DNA of 64,000 bases from Arthrobacter pullicola. GTDB lineage: Bacteria; Actinomycetota; Actinomycetes; Actinomycetales; Micrococcaceae. Under the pieces are notes generated by a model. That model was not told where the DNA came from, ran no database searches, and was given only the letters and a program-made list of their open reading frames with translations. Each line of letters opens with the position of its first letter. Position 1 is the stretch's first letter. The DNA is taken from NCBI RefSeq assembly GCF_014836875.1, contig NZ_JACSQC010000007.1, forward strand, positions 126,555 to 190,554, written 5' to 3'. Positions 43,147 through 54,800 of this stretch are shown here, piece after piece. The position numbers were made by a program, and so were the translations under genes.

Positions 43147-43856
43147 ACACCAGCCCAGAACACGAAGGCAAGGACCGGGACAGCACCCAGCCTTCGATGA
43201 GTGAGCTGGCAGGCCAGTACGCTGCCCGCTCCGGAGTCGAACGCGGCGAGGACGGCCAGATCGACGTGCTGAAGTCCATCGGCGGCGTCCGCGGGCTGGC
43301 CGAAGCAATCCTTCCCGGACTGCTCTTCACACTTCTCTTCACGGTAACCGGCGGACTCTACCTTTCCCTCGGCGCAGCCGTGGTGGCCGCAGGTGCCTTC
43401 GCCGTCGCGAACCTGGTCCAGAAGCGCCCCCTGGTGCAGTCGCTGACCGGGGTCATCGGCGTCGCCATCTGTGCCTTCTTCGCTCTCCGCAGCGGCAGCG
43501 GAACCACCTTCTTCGTCCCCGGCTTCTACACCAACGGTGCCTACATTGTGGCCTTCGCTGTGTCCATCGCCGTGAAGTGGCCGGTGGCAGGGCTGCTGTT
43601 CGGCTTCATCCGCGGTGAGAACGTGGCCTGGCGCGCCGAACCCAGGCGCCTGCGGGCCTACGCGCTGGCCACCTGGATTATTATTGCCGTCTTTGTCCTG
43701 CGCCTGGCCGTGCAGCTGCCGCTCTTCCTTGCGGACAACGTCGCTGCGCTGGGCACCATGCGGCTGGCGATGGGCGTTCCGCTCTATGCGCTGGGCCTGT
43801 GGCTCGCCTGGGTCGTTTCCCGCCCGCAGCCGGAAAAAACCGGGAAAACCGCCTAG
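43143..43856 (+). CDS. DUF3159 membrane protein
   Basis: This 237-residue protein has about six membrane helices after a hydrophilic N-terminus of 50 residues. Segments LFTVTGGLYLSLGAAVVAAGAFAVANLVQK and GENVAWRAEP match DUF3159, an actinobacterial membrane family of unknown function next to TrkA-type genes. GTG start overlaps the OB-fold gene. Its TAG stop shares the CTAG sequence with the stop of the convergent TrkA gene. Confidence 0.85.
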   Translation: MNTSPEHEGKDRDSTQPSMSELAGQYAARSGVERGEDGQIDVLKSIGGVRGLAEAILPGLLFTLLFTVTGGLYLSLGAAVVAAGAFAVANLVQKRPLVQSLTGVIGVAICAFFALRSGSGTTFFVPGFYTNGAYIVAFAVSIAVKWPVAGLLFGFIRGENVAWRAEPRRLRAYALATWIIIAVFVLRLAVQLPLFLADNVAALGTMRLAMGVPLYALGLWLAWVVSRPQPEKTGKTA

Positions 43857-44527
43857 GACCCGGCCCCGCCGGAGGGCGAGAGCAGGGCCCGCAGATCGTC
43901 CTCCGCAGAGATCGTCGTCACGAAGAACAGTTCATCCCCGCCTTCGATCACGTCGTCACTGCTGGGTGTGATCGGGGCGTCGTCGCGCAGGATCGCCACC
44001 AGCGTGGCGTCCTGAGGCCACGGCACGGAACCCACACGGGAGCCCGCCATGGGCGAGGCTGCGGGAACCGTGAACTCGACCATGGACGCCACACCGGTCT
44101 GCAGCGTCAGCAGCCGCACCAGGTCGCCAACCTCCACAGCCTCTTCGACCAGGGCCGTCATCAGCCGCGGGGTATTCACGGCAACGTCCACCCCCCAGGA
44201 ATCGTCGAACATCCAGTCGTTCTTCGGGTTGTTCACCCGCCCGACCGTCCGTGCCACGCCGAACTCGGTCTTGGCCAGCAGCGAAACCACCAGATTGACC
44301 TTGTCATCCCCGGTCGCCGAGACCACGACGTCGGCCTCGTCCAGTTTCGCGTCCTTGAGCGTCGTGAGCTCACAGGCGTCACCGATCAGCCAGCGGGCGG
44401 CGTCGAGGCCGCTTCGGCCCTCAGTCTCAGGCTTTGGATCGATGAGCAGCACCTCGTGCCCGTGGGAGAGCAGTTCCTTGGCGATGGTGGACCCCACGCT
44501 GCCTGCCCCGGCAATCACGACTTTCAC
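43853..44527 (-). CDS. TrkA-type K+ channel regulatory protein (NAD-binding)
   Basis: This 224-residue cytosolic protein starts KVVIAGAGSVGSTIAKELLSHGHEVLLID, an RCK/TrkA-N Rossmann domain, and ends in a TrkA-C domain. Such subunits gate Trk/Ktr potassium channels in response to NAD(H), ATP or second messengers. It is the second of a pair (CeoC-like) and overlaps the upstream TrkA gene by 4 bases (GTGA). The channel subunit is not in the window. Confidence 0.9.
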   Translation of the reverse strand: MKVVIAGAGSVGSTIAKELLSHGHEVLLIDPKPETEGRSGLDAARWLIGDACELTTLKDAKLDEADVVVSATGDDKVNLVVSLLAKTEFGVARTVGRVNNPKNDWMFDDSWGVDVAVNTPRLMTALVEEAVEVGDLVRLLTLQTGVASMVEFTVPAASPMAGSRVGSVPWPQDATLVAILRDDAPITPSSDDVIEGGDELFFVTTISAEDDLRALLSPSGGAGS

Positions 44528-45198
44528 TGGTTCTCCTTCGCGGGGGAATGGGACAGGATACGGCTGATCTCCGCCGTGCGGTCAACGTTCATCATTGCGT
44601 GCAGCACGTCGCCCTGCTGGTAACTGGTATCAGGGCGTGGAAGCATGCCCTCGCCGAAGCGGGTGACGTAGGCGATCCGGACGCCCGCCGCTGCTTCAAC
44701 TGTATGCAGCGGGTGGCCAAGCCAGGACGGATCCAGGGAAAGCTCGCCCAGGATCAGCCGCCCGGAGGACTCGCGGAAGTCACCGTTGATGCTTTGCTCC
44801 GGCAGGATCCGGCGCAGCACCTGATCTGCGCTCCAGCGGACGGCCGCGACCGTGGGAATGCCCAGGCGCTGATAGATTTCCGCCCGCCCCGGGTCGTAGA
44901 TGCGGGCGACGACGTGCGGCACATGGAACGTCTCCCGGGCCACGCGGGTGGCCAGGATATTGGAGTTATCACCGCTGGAAACCGCAGCAAAGGCGAAGGC
45001 TTCTTCGATCCCGGCCTGCGTCAGCGTGGTCCGGTCGAAACCCACACCAGTAACCTGGGTCCCGCCGAAAGTGGGACGCAGCCTGCGGAAGGCGCGGGGC
45101 TCCTGGTCGATGACCGCCACGGAATGGCCGGCGTTGTCGAGGGTATGCGCCAGCATGGCACCGACCCTGCCGCATCCCATGATCACGTAATGCGCCAC
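44524..45198 (-). CDS. TrkA-type K+ channel regulatory protein (CeoB-like)
   Basis: This 224-residue protein starts AHYVIMGCGRVGAMLAHTLDNAGHSVAVID, a TrkA-N domain, with a TrkA-C domain after residue 140. A GTG start at 45198 follows GGTGGAG. The frame stays open far upstream through the methyltransferase gene on the other strand, but that part has no coding character. With the next gene it forms a TrkA pair as in other actinobacteria (CeoB/CeoC). Divergent from the RNA methyltransferase. Confidence 0.9.
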   Translation of the reverse strand: MAHYVIMGCGRVGAMLAHTLDNAGHSVAVIDQEPRAFRRLRPTFGGTQVTGVGFDRTTLTQAGIEEAFAFAAVSSGDNSNILATRVARETFHVPHVVARIYDPGRAEIYQRLGIPTVAAVRWSADQVLRRILPEQSINGDFRESSGRLILGELSLDPSWLGHPLHTVEAAAGVRIAYVTRFGEGMLPRPDTSYQQGDVLHAMMNVDRTAEISRILSHSPAKENQ

Positions 45199-45336
45199 CT
45201 TGCTCCACCTCGGTTTCTTAGCGGATGCACCGCCTGCTGCTGCCGCCCGTTTTGGGCCAAGGGACAGCTTAGTCCGGCCACGGGCGGAAATCGTGGTGTG
45301 ATGGTGTTTTGGCACCAACACGGAAGTCCCACAGTC

Positions 45337-46674
45337 ATGCCCCAGGAAAAAATGCCCATCGATCTTGAACTGACCATTGGCGCAGCAGCGCACGGCGGCC
45401 ACTTCGTGGCCCGGCACGAGGGGCGGGTTGTCTTTGTCCGGCATGCACTGCCCGGCGAACGCGTCCGGGCACGGCTGACCGACGCGGGGGAGAAGGCCAA
45501 ATTCTGGCGGGCGGACACCGTGGAGGTCCTTGAAGCCTCGCCGCACCGGGTTGACCATTTCTGGGCTCCGGCGGACGCGCTGCGTGCTGCCGGCCGGGAC
45601 CGGCTGCCCGTGGGTGGTGCCGAGTTCGGACACATTGACCTGGAGGAGCAGCGCCGGATCAAAGGTGCAATCTTCGCTGAACAGCTGCAGCGCCTTGGCG
45701 GGGTTCAGCAGGACGTCGCCGTCGAAGCTGCTCCGCAGGAAAGCGCAGACGGGCTGGGCTGGCGCACCCGCGCCAGCTTCTCCGTGGCTCCGGGCGGAAA
45801 GCTTGCCATGCACCCGCACCGTTCCGAGGAGCTGCTTCCTGTCCAGGAGATGCCCCTGGCCTCGGGTGCCATCAACGCCCTGAAGCTGTGGGAGGTGGAC
45901 TTTACCGGTGCCGACCGGGTGGAGGTGGCTGCGCCCGCCGCCGGCGGCGCGCCGCTGGTCCTGGTCATTCCGTCGCCGGGTACGCATCCGCGCACACTGG
46001 CCCGAATCGCGGCTGAAGTCGGAACGGCTGCCGATGCCGGTGCCGGGGAAACCGTGTCGGTTGCGGCCTGGGATCCCGAAGAGCACGTCCTGACCCGGCT
46101 GCGCGGACGCACCTGGGTCCGGGAGACCGCCCTCGGACATGATTTCCGCGTGACCGGCGCCGGCTTCTGGCAGATCCACCGCAGTGCCCCCGAGGTGCTG
46201 GCATCCGCCGTCCGCGACGGGCTGGCCGTGCAGCCCGGTGAACGTGTGGCGGACCTCTTCGCGGGAGCGGGCCTGTTCACTGCTCCGCTGGCCGCGGCTG
46301 CCGGGGAAACCGGGCACGTCCTCTCGGTTGAAGGTTCCCCCGGGGCCAGCCGCGACGCCCGGAAGAACCTGTTCGGCTTCCCCCAGGTCGAGGTCGTCCA
46401 GGGGCGGGTGGACAAGGTGCTGCGCAGCCACGAAGGTGCCCTCGACGTCGTCCTGCTGGATCCGCCGCGCACCGGAGCGGGCCGCACCGTCGTGGAACAG
46501 ATCAGCACTGCCGCCCCGCGGGTCATCGGCTACATCTCGTGCGATCCGGCTTCCTTCGCCCGCGACCTGGGCTGGTTCCGGGAAGCCGGCTGGGAGCTCG
46601 ATGCCCTGCGCGTCTTCGACCTCTACCCCCACACACACCATATGGAGTCCTTCGCGGTTCTCCGCCGTCCGTAG
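45337..46674 (+). CDS. TRAM-domain, TrmA/RumA-type RNA uracil-5 methyltransferase lacking the Fe-S cluster
   Basis: This 445-residue protein has an N-terminal TRAM domain (about 10-65), and a class I methyltransferase domain with SAM motif DLFAGAGLFTAPLA, the LDPPRTGAGR motif, the catalytic Cys in YISCDPASFARDL and the general-base Glu in HHMESFAVLRR. RumA carries four Cys for a 4Fe-4S cluster between the TRAM and catalytic domains; here the whole region up to residue 120 has no Cys. The target RNA is unknown. ATG at 45337 is used; ATG at 45352 with AGGA before it is an equal alternative. It sits between the TrkA pair and acnA. Confidence 0.85.
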   Translation: MPQEKMPIDLELTIGAAAHGGHFVARHEGRVVFVRHALPGERVRARLTDAGEKAKFWRADTVEVLEASPHRVDHFWAPADALRAAGRDRLPVGGAEFGHIDLEEQRRIKGAIFAEQLQRLGGVQQDVAVEAAPQESADGLGWRTRASFSVAPGGKLAMHPHRSEELLPVQEMPLASGAINALKLWEVDFTGADRVEVAAPAAGGAPLVLVIPSPGTHPRTLARIAAEVGTAADAGAGETVSVAAWDPEEHVLTRLRGRTWVRETALGHDFRVTGAGFWQIHRSAPEVLASAVRDGLAVQPGERVADLFAGAGLFTAPLAAAAGETGHVLSVEGSPGASRDARKNLFGFPQVEVVQGRVDKVLRSHEGALDVVLLDPPRTGAGRTVVEQISTAAPRVIGYISCDPASFARDLGWFREAGWELDALRVFDLYPHTHHMESFAVLRRP

Positions 46675-46869
46675 CAGGCCGCGTGTGGCGAGCGTTATAG
46701 CTGCGTCCCGGCGCGGTGTTCCGGGCCGTGGAACGCGCGTCCGGCTAGGATGGGAAGTAGTTGTCCCGCTCCGTGCCGAAGGATTCCCACTGGGGCGTTT
46801 GCACGGCAAGGAAACCGACCCAGCCGGGGAATCACCCACCATTCCCCGGTCGGCCCTTCAGCTATGTCG

Positions 46870-46885
46870 GTTAGGAAATCCTAAC
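46870..46885. promoter_or_regulatory. Palindrome GTTAGGA-AA-TCCTAAC upstream of acnA
   Basis: Perfect 7-bp arms around AA, 56 bases before the acnA ATG. It is a likely operator. The half-site TTAGG recalls iron boxes of DtxR/IdeR, but those have a 9-base centre; here TTAGG and CCTAA are 4 bases apart. Confidence 0.5.
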
Positions 46886-46940
46886 TAGCGTGCGGCGGAT
46901 CACTGGACAAAGATAAAGCGGTGGCGAGAGGAGTCCTGTT

Positions 46941-49766
<2,826 letters not shown>

Positions 49767-49786
49767 GCTAATCAACTCCAGCATCA

Positions 49787-49839
49787 CGCCCCGTTTCGCT
49801 AGGCTATCGAGTAATCGAAGCCCTGAAACGGGGCGTTTT
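49787..49839 (+). terminator. acnA terminator
   Basis: CGCCCCGTTTC (49787-49797) pairs perfectly with GAAACGGGGCG (49825-49835), followed by TTTTG. A smaller GGCT/AGCC stem lies in the loop. Confidence 0.85.
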
Positions 49840-49875
49840 GCGTGCCGGGGGAAATGCCTGGCCGGACGCAGGCGG

Positions 49876-49881
49876 TAGAAT
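49876..49881 (+). promoter_or_regulatory. Candidate -10 (TAGAAT) for dxs
   Basis: TAGAAT lies 56 bases before the dxs start and after the acnA terminator. Just downstream, GTG at 49890 opens an 8-codon frame that ends TAA at 49916, a possible leader peptide. No good -35 is seen. Confidence 0.45.
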
Positions 49882-49936
49882 TAGTGGTTGTGACGGTGCG
49901 TTTGCCCGTTGCCTAAGACGCAAGGGAGGCGCCCTT

Positions 49937-51910
49937 TTGGGACTTCTGGAAACCATCCGTGATCCGCGGGACCTCAGCAAACTGAGCGCTTCCCAGCTGT
50001 CGGCCCTGGCCGGAGAGATCCGGTCCTTCCTCATCACGAATGTGGCCCAGACCGGAGGACACCTCGGACCGAACCTTGGCGTCGTTGAACTGACCATGGG
50101 TATCCACCGGGTCTTCGATTCCCCGCGTGACAGCATTGTGTTCGACACCGGACACCAGTCCTACGTCCACAAGATGCTCACCGGCCGGCAGAACTTTGAA
50201 ACGCTCCGGCAGCAGGGTGGACTCTCGGGGTACCCTGCCCGGGCGGAATCCGTGCATGACATCGTTGAAAGCTCCCACGCCTCCTCCTCCCTCTCCTGGG
50301 CGGACGGCATCTCCCGGGCCCGCCAGCTGACCGGGGAAAGCGACCGCTACACCGTGGTCATGGTGGGCGACGGAGCGCTGACCGGCGGCATGGCCTGGGA
50401 AGCGCTGAACAACATTGCTGCGGACCAGCGGCGCCGCGTGGTCATCGTCGTCAATGACAACGGCCGCTCCTACGCGCCGACCATCGGCGGTGTGGCGGAC
50501 TACCTGGCGTCCCTGCGCCCGACCCTGGACACCGTGCGCACGCACCACATGTATGAGAACACCATGGATTGGTGGAAGGGCCGCCTGCAGAGCGGCGGGC
50601 CGGTGGGCCGGTTCGCCTACCACAGCCTGCATGCCGCCAAGAAGGGCATCAAGGACTGGTGGGCACCCCAGGGACTGTTCGAAGACATCGGCATGAAGTA
50701 CGTGGGCCCGGTGGACGGCCACGACCTGGCAGCGGTGGAGCAGGCGCTGCTTACCGCCAAGAACTACGGCGGTCCGGTGATTGTGCACGCCATCACCGAG
50801 AAGGGGCATGGCTACGCTCCGGCCCGGGCGAACGACGAAGACCAGTTCCACGCGGTCGGCATCATCGACCCGGAAACCGGTGCGCCCGTCGCAGCGGGCG
50901 GTAAGCAGTCCTGGACGTCCGTGTTCGCCACTGAGATCGCGGAGATCGCGGACGAGCGCAAGGACATCGTCGGTATCACCGGTGCCATGCTGATCCCCGT
51001 CGGGCTGCACCGCTTCGCGGCCAAGCATCCGGACCGGGTGTTCGACGTCGGCATTGCCGAGCAGCATGCGCTGACGTCCGCCGCAGGCATGGCCTACGGG
51101 GGACTGCACCCGGTGGTAGCCCTGTATGCGACCTTCCTGAACCGTGCCTTCGACCAGCTGCTGATGGATGTGGCGCTGCACAAGGCCGGCGTCACCATAG
51201 TCCTGGACCGCGCCGGTGTGACCGGCCCCGACGGCCCCAGCCACCACGGCATGTGGGACATGTCCATGCTGCAGATCGTTCCGGGCCTGCACCTGGCCGC
51301 ACCGCGCGATGCCACCCGGCTGAAGGAGGAACTGCGCGAGGCCGTGGCGATCTCCGATGCCCCCAGCGTGGTGCGCTTCTCCAAGGGCACCGTGGGCCCC
51401 GACCTCGATGCCGAAGAGCGCACCGAAGACGGCGTGGACGTCCTGGCCCGGCGGCCTTCGGGCGATACCCGGAACGATGTCCTGATTGTCAGTGTGGGTG
51501 CCATGGCGGAGATGGCGCTGGACGTCGCCGACAGGCTGGGCGCCCAGGGGATCAGTTCCACCGTGGTTGACCCGCGATGGGTCCTTCCCGTGCCGCGGTC
51601 CATCATCAGCATGGCTGCCGCCCACCGGATTGTCATTGTGATTGAAGACGGCGTCCGCGCCGGCGGCGTTGGATCCCGGATCCGGCAGGAGATGCGTGCC
51701 GCCGGCGTGGACACTGCGCTGAATGAGGTTGGGCTGCCGGCCGAATTCCTGGACCATGGGACACGTGCGGAGGTGCTTGAACGGGTGGGACTGACCGCCC
51801 GCCAGGTAGCCCACGACGTCGTCGCCCAGGTCCTCGGCACGAAGGTGCCGTTTGCCCGTCCGCTGCCGGGCCAGCCGGCACCTACGGGACAGATTCCGAA
51901 GATCAACTAG
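49937..51910 (+). CDS. dxs: 1-deoxy-D-xylulose-5-phosphate synthase
   Basis: This 657-residue thiamine-diphosphate enzyme makes the first intermediate of the MEP isoprenoid pathway from pyruvate and glyceraldehyde 3-phosphate. The cofactor motif [16 protein letters not shown]...VNDN, the conserved His in [10 protein letters not shown] and the transketolase C-terminal domain are all present. A TTG start at 49937 is chosen because AGGGAGG lies 8 bases upstream; the longer frame is not supported. The oxidoreductase gene follows after 29 bases. Confidence 0.94.
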   Translation: MGLLETIRDPRDLSKLSASQLSALAGEIRSFLITNVAQTGGHLGPNLGVVELTMGIHRVFDSPRDSIVFDTGHQSYVHKMLTGRQNFETLRQQGGLSGYPARAESVHDIVESSHASSSLSWADGISRARQLTGESDRYTVVMVGDGALTGGMAWEALNNIAADQRRRVVIVVNDNGRSYAPTIGGVADYLASLRPTLDTVRTHHMYENTMDWWKGRLQSGGPVGRFAYHSLHAAKKGIKDWWAPQGLFEDIGMKYVGPVDGHDLAAVEQALLTAKNYGGPVIVHAITEKGHGYAPARANDEDQFHAVGIIDPETGAPVAAGGKQSWTSVFATEIAEIADERKDIVGITGAMLIPVGLHRFAAKHPDRVFDVGIAEQHALTSAAGMAYGGLHPVVALYATFLNRAFDQLLMDVALHKAGVTIVLDRAGVTGPDGPSHHGMWDMSMLQIVPGLHLAAPRDATRLKEELREAVAISDAPSVVRFSKGTVGPDLDAEERTEDGVDVLARRPSGDTRNDVLIVSVGAMAEMALDVADRLGAQGISSTVVDPRWVLPVPRSIISMAAAHRIVIVIEDGVRAGGVGSRIRQEMRAAGVDTALNEVGLPAEFLDHGTRAEVLERVGLTARQVAHDVVAQVLGTKVPFARPLPGQPAPTGQIPKIN

Positions 51911-51939
51911 GCTCCGCGGCCCGGCGGGGCAGGAAAGAA

Positions 51940-52800
51940 GTGGCCACCATGGCAGATAACCTTCCCACCCTCGCCGTCACCGGAGCCACCGGAGCGCTTG
52001 GGGGCGCCGTGGCCCGCCAGCTCGCCGATGCCGGTGTTCCGCACCGTCTGCTGGCGCGGCACGCGGCCAAAGTTTCCCCGCCGCCGGAAACACCGGTTTT
52101 CGCGCTGTCCTACGCGGACCGGGACCACGCCGTACGGGCGCTGGAGGGCGTGCAGACCCTCTTTATGGTCTCGGCCGCGGAGAACCCGTACCGGGCGCAG
52201 GACCAGCGGACCTTCGTTGACGCGGCGGTGGATGCGGGTGTGCAGCACATTGTGTACACCTCGTTTATGGGGGCGGGCCCGGACGATGTTTTTACGCTCG
52301 GACGGGACCACTGGGACACCGAGCAGCACATCAAGGCCCGCGGCCTGAAGTACACGTTCCTCCGGGACTGTTTCTACCAGGACATCCTGCCCTCCTTTGT
52401 GGGGCGCGACGGCGTGATCCGCGGGCCCGCCGCTGACGGCAGGTTCGCGCCGGTCGCCCGCAGCGACGTCGCCGCTTCCGCTGTCCGGATCCTCAGGGAC
52501 CCGCAGTCCCATGCCGGGGCCATTTACACCTTGACGGGACCGCAGTCGATCACCATGAATGACGTAGCGGAAATACTTACGCGGGTCACCGGGCAGCAGG
52601 TCACCTACCATGCTGAATCGCTTGACGAGGCGGTCGAATCCCGCATTGCCGCCGGCGCGTCCGAGTGGCAGGCAGTCGCCTGGGCAACCAGCTACGCGGC
52701 CATAGCCACCGGTGAACTCGCCCAGGTCAGCGACGATGTGGCTCGGCTGACGGGCACGGCCCCCCTGAGCTTTGAAGACCATCTGCGCAGCAGAGGCTAG
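51940..52800 (+). CDS. NmrA/SDR-type NAD(P)-binding oxidoreductase
   Basis: This 286-residue protein has the atypical SDR nucleotide motif TGATGALGGAVARQL near the N-terminus and the family segment around HIVYTSFMGAGPD. It lacks an obvious YxxxK catalytic pair, as is common in NmrA-like and quinone-oxidoreductase 2-like proteins. It may act on quinones or serve as a redox sensor. GTG at 51940 after AGGAAAG is used; ATG at 51949 is an alternative. It may be read through from dxs. Confidence 0.82.
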   Translation: MATMADNLPTLAVTGATGALGGAVARQLADAGVPHRLLARHAAKVSPPPETPVFALSYADRDHAVRALEGVQTLFMVSAAENPYRAQDQRTFVDAAVDAGVQHIVYTSFMGAGPDDVFTLGRDHWDTEQHIKARGLKYTFLRDCFYQDILPSFVGRDGVIRGPAADGRFAPVARSDVAASAVRILRDPQSHAGAIYTLTGPQSITMNDVAEILTRVTGQQVTYHAESLDEAVESRIAAGASEWQAVAWATSYAAIATGELAQVSDDVARLTGTAPLSFEDHLRSRG

Positions 52801-52841
52801 TGTTCACCTGCAGGACCCTTCCCAACCACGGAACCCGTGGC

Positions 52842-52847
52842 TAGGGT
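52842..52847 (+). promoter_or_regulatory. Candidate leaderless -10 (TAGGGT) for the 52854 gene
   Basis: TAGGGT ends 6 bases before the ATG at 52854; no Shine-Dalgarno site is present. Confidence 0.45.
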
Positions 52848-52853
52848 CGAAGT

Positions 52854-53171
52854 ATGGATCAGGTACTAGTTGGCCCCGTCGCGGACTTTTTGCGGGAATG
52901 CACCATCACCGGACTGGATGAGACCGAGGCTACGCCCGCTGCGGATCTCTATGGGATGTACATGATCTGGTGCGAGCAGGCGGATCAGGAGCCTGTTTCG
53001 GCGGGTCTGTTCTCCCGGCAGGTCCAGGCGTCCGGCAGTCAGCCGCGGCGGCGGAACCATGAGCGCGTTTACCCCGGTATCCTGCCCACCGGGCCGATTC
53101 CCATTCAGTACATCCTGGAGACCGATAAACCTCCCAGCCTGAACGGCCCGCTCAACACCTTCGGAACCTAG
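52854..53171 (+). CDS. Small protein resembling a primase C-terminal winged-helix domain
   Basis: This 105-residue protein is not a recognised named family. Its segment ADLYGMYMIWCEQADQEPVSAGLFSRQV is close to the C-terminal domain of phage P4/D5-type primase-helicases, where LYxxYxxWC and xPxSxxxF residues build a winged helix. No helicase or primase gene is near, so it would act as a stand-alone DNA-binding protein (inference). The C-terminus is Pro rich. The stop shares CTAG with the stop of the convergent membrane-protein gene. Confidence 0.6.
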   Translation: MDQVLVGPVADFLRECTITGLDETEATPAADLYGMYMIWCEQADQEPVSAGLFSRQVQASGSQPRRRNHERVYPGILPTGPIPIQYILETDKPPSLNGPLNTFGT

Positions 53172-53548
53172 GCCGCCTTCATCCGGTTTCCGCCGGACAG
53201 ACGTCCGGCGAGCGGGCTGATAACCAGGAGCGAAGCCCAGACCAGCCGTCCCGGGACGGGACCGGCCAGGAGGGTGACCGGAATCGACGCCAGGAAAACA
53301 ACCGGCACGGCCAGGTGCCCCAGCAGGGGCCGGAACCCCGTTCCGATGCCGGCGAAGCTCAGCAGGAAACCGAACAGCTGGCTCAGCAGCCCGGTATTCA
53401 GCAGATCCTCCACACTGGCCCAGGCAGCGGCCGGCGGCAGGTCGATGTTGGTGATGAGCAGGGTGATGGCAAAGCCGTAGATCGCGTCGAAGAAAGATAT
53501 GCCCCGCCCAAACTCGACGGTGCTCCGGTCAAAAAGCTGGTTGCCCAT
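53168..53548 (-). CDS. TMEM175/DUF1211-family membrane protein, internally deleted
   Basis: This 126-residue protein begins RSTVEFGRGISFFDAIYGFAITLLITNIDLPP, the first helix and signature of the TMEM175 (DUF1211) potassium-channel family. Family members are about 200-220 residues with six helices. Here the second helix (SFAGIGTGF) runs straight into a C-terminal part (VPVVFLASIPVTLLAG, ISPLAGRLSGG), so roughly 80-90 central residues are missing while the frame is kept. It may be a decayed gene or a reduced protein. ATG follows GGAGACCC. Confidence 0.6.
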   Translation of the reverse strand: MGNQLFDRSTVEFGRGISFFDAIYGFAITLLITNIDLPPAAAWASVEDLLNTGLLSQLFGFLLSFAGIGTGFRPLLGHLAVPVVFLASIPVTLLAGPVPGRLVWASLLVISPLAGRLSGGNRMKAA

Positions 53549-53635
53549 AGGGTCTCCATCGTCTGCGTTACAGCATCATTTCATTCGCCCGGGTTCCGGG
53601 GCAGGGCCAGGCCGCAGGTCCGCATCCGGAGTTGA

Positions 53636-53641
53636 TAGCGT
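53636..53641 (+). promoter_or_regulatory. Candidate leaderless -10 (TAGCGT) for the aldo/keto reductase gene
   Basis: TAGCGT ends 6 bases before the ATG at 53648. The intervening GGGGAG could also act as a very close ribosome site. Confidence 0.4.
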
Positions 53642-53647
53642 GGGGAG

Positions 53648-54625
53648 ATGACCACCTACAACAGGCTCGGCAACTCCGGCCTCACCGTTTCCACCGTCGG
53701 ACTTGGCTGCAACAACCTGGGCCGCCCCGGCACCGCCACCGAATCGCAGGAGGGCACTGACGCCGTCGTGCATGCGGCGATCGACGCGGGAATCACGCTC
53801 TTTGATACCGCCGACATATACGGGGCCGTGCCTGGTCTGAGCGAGGAGCGCCTCGGTAAGGCCCTGGGCTCCCGGCGCGGCGACGTTGTCCTGGCGACCA
53901 AGTTCGGGATGGACATGAACGGCGCCAACGGCCCGGATTTCGGCGCCCGCGGCTCCCGGCGCTACATCATGACGGCCGTGGAGGCATCCCTGCGCCGGCT
54001 CGGCACGGACTGGATCGACCTGTACCAGTTCCACACCCCCGATCCGCTGACACCGATTGATGAAACACTTGCGGCCCTGAATGACCTCGTCACCAGCGGC
54101 AAGGTCCGCTACATCGGGCACTCCAACCGGGCCGGCTGGCAGATCGCCGAAGCGGAGTTCACCGCCCGGGCTGCCGGGACCACCCGCTTCATCTCCGCGC
54201 AGAACCACTACAACCTGCTGGACCGCCGCGCTGAACTTGAGGTCACTCCGGCCGCGGAAGCCTACGGGCTGGGTGTGCTGCCGTACTTCCCACTGGCCAA
54301 CGGCCTGCTCACCGGCAAGTACAGCGCCGGGAAGGCTCCCGAGGGAAGCCGCCTGACCCACTCCCGGACGAACCTGCTGCAGGATGCCGACTTCCAGCAG
54401 CTGCGTGAATTCGGGGAGTTCGCCGCAGAACGTGGACTGAGCGAAATCCAGGTGGCGTTCTCCTGGCTCGCGTCGCGTCCGTCGGTGTCCTCGGTGATTG
54501 CCGGAGCCACCAGGCCGGAACAGATTCGCGAGAACGCGGAAGCGGCTTCCTGGGTGCCGGGGGAGAAGGACCTGGAAGAACTGGACCGGATCTTCCCGCA
54601 GGCGCCAAAGGTAGCTCTCTTCTAG
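53648..54625 (+). CDS. Aldo/keto reductase
   Basis: This 325-residue NADP-dependent oxidoreductase has a TIM-barrel layout with the catalytic tetrad residues in FDTADIYG (Asp and Tyr), LATKFGM (Lys) and YIGHSN (His). The C-terminal NADP-binding motif is in SSVIAGATRPEQIRENAEA. It is similar to the YghZ/AKR-type group. It stands alone and is probably transcribed leaderless. Confidence 0.9.
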   Translation: MTTYNRLGNSGLTVSTVGLGCNNLGRPGTATESQEGTDAVVHAAIDAGITLFDTADIYGAVPGLSEERLGKALGSRRGDVVLATKFGMDMNGANGPDFGARGSRRYIMTAVEASLRRLGTDWIDLYQFHTPDPLTPIDETLAALNDLVTSGKVRYIGHSNRAGWQIAEAEFTARAAGTTRFISAQNHYNLLDRRAELEVTPAAEAYGLGVLPYFPLANGLLTGKYSAGKAPEGSRLTHSRTNLLQDADFQQLREFGEFAAERGLSEIQVAFSWLASRPSVSSVIAGATRPEQIRENAEAASWVPGEKDLEELDRIFPQAPKVALF

Positions 54626-54788
54626 GTTCGCCGGCGCGCCCCATCCTGCTGTTCTGCTGCATGGATGGCAAAGGCGTTTCGGCGTGGCGCGCCGAGGACA
54701 GGACCGGCACGGGGTTGGAACGGCACCAGGGAGTAACACCGTGGGTGAACTCCCGCACAGAAGCCGGGTACGCAGCCGGGGCCCCTGT

Positions 54789-54794
54789 TAGCGT
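54789..54794 (+). promoter_or_regulatory. Candidate leaderless -10 (TAGCGT) for the uvrA2 gene
   Basis: TAGCGT ends 6 bases before the GTG at 54801, same layout as at 53636. Confidence 0.45.
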
Positions 54795-54800
54795 CGAAGG

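Noticed and set aside
45199-46842. N-terminal extension of the CeoB-like TrkA gene
   Set aside because: The frame is open but lies antisense to the methyltransferase gene; the Rossmann motif begins right after the GTG at 45198.
46870-46885. IdeR/DtxR iron box at acnA
   Set aside because: Half-sites TTAGG and CCTAA are 4 bases apart, while iron boxes need 9; reported only as an unassigned palindrome.
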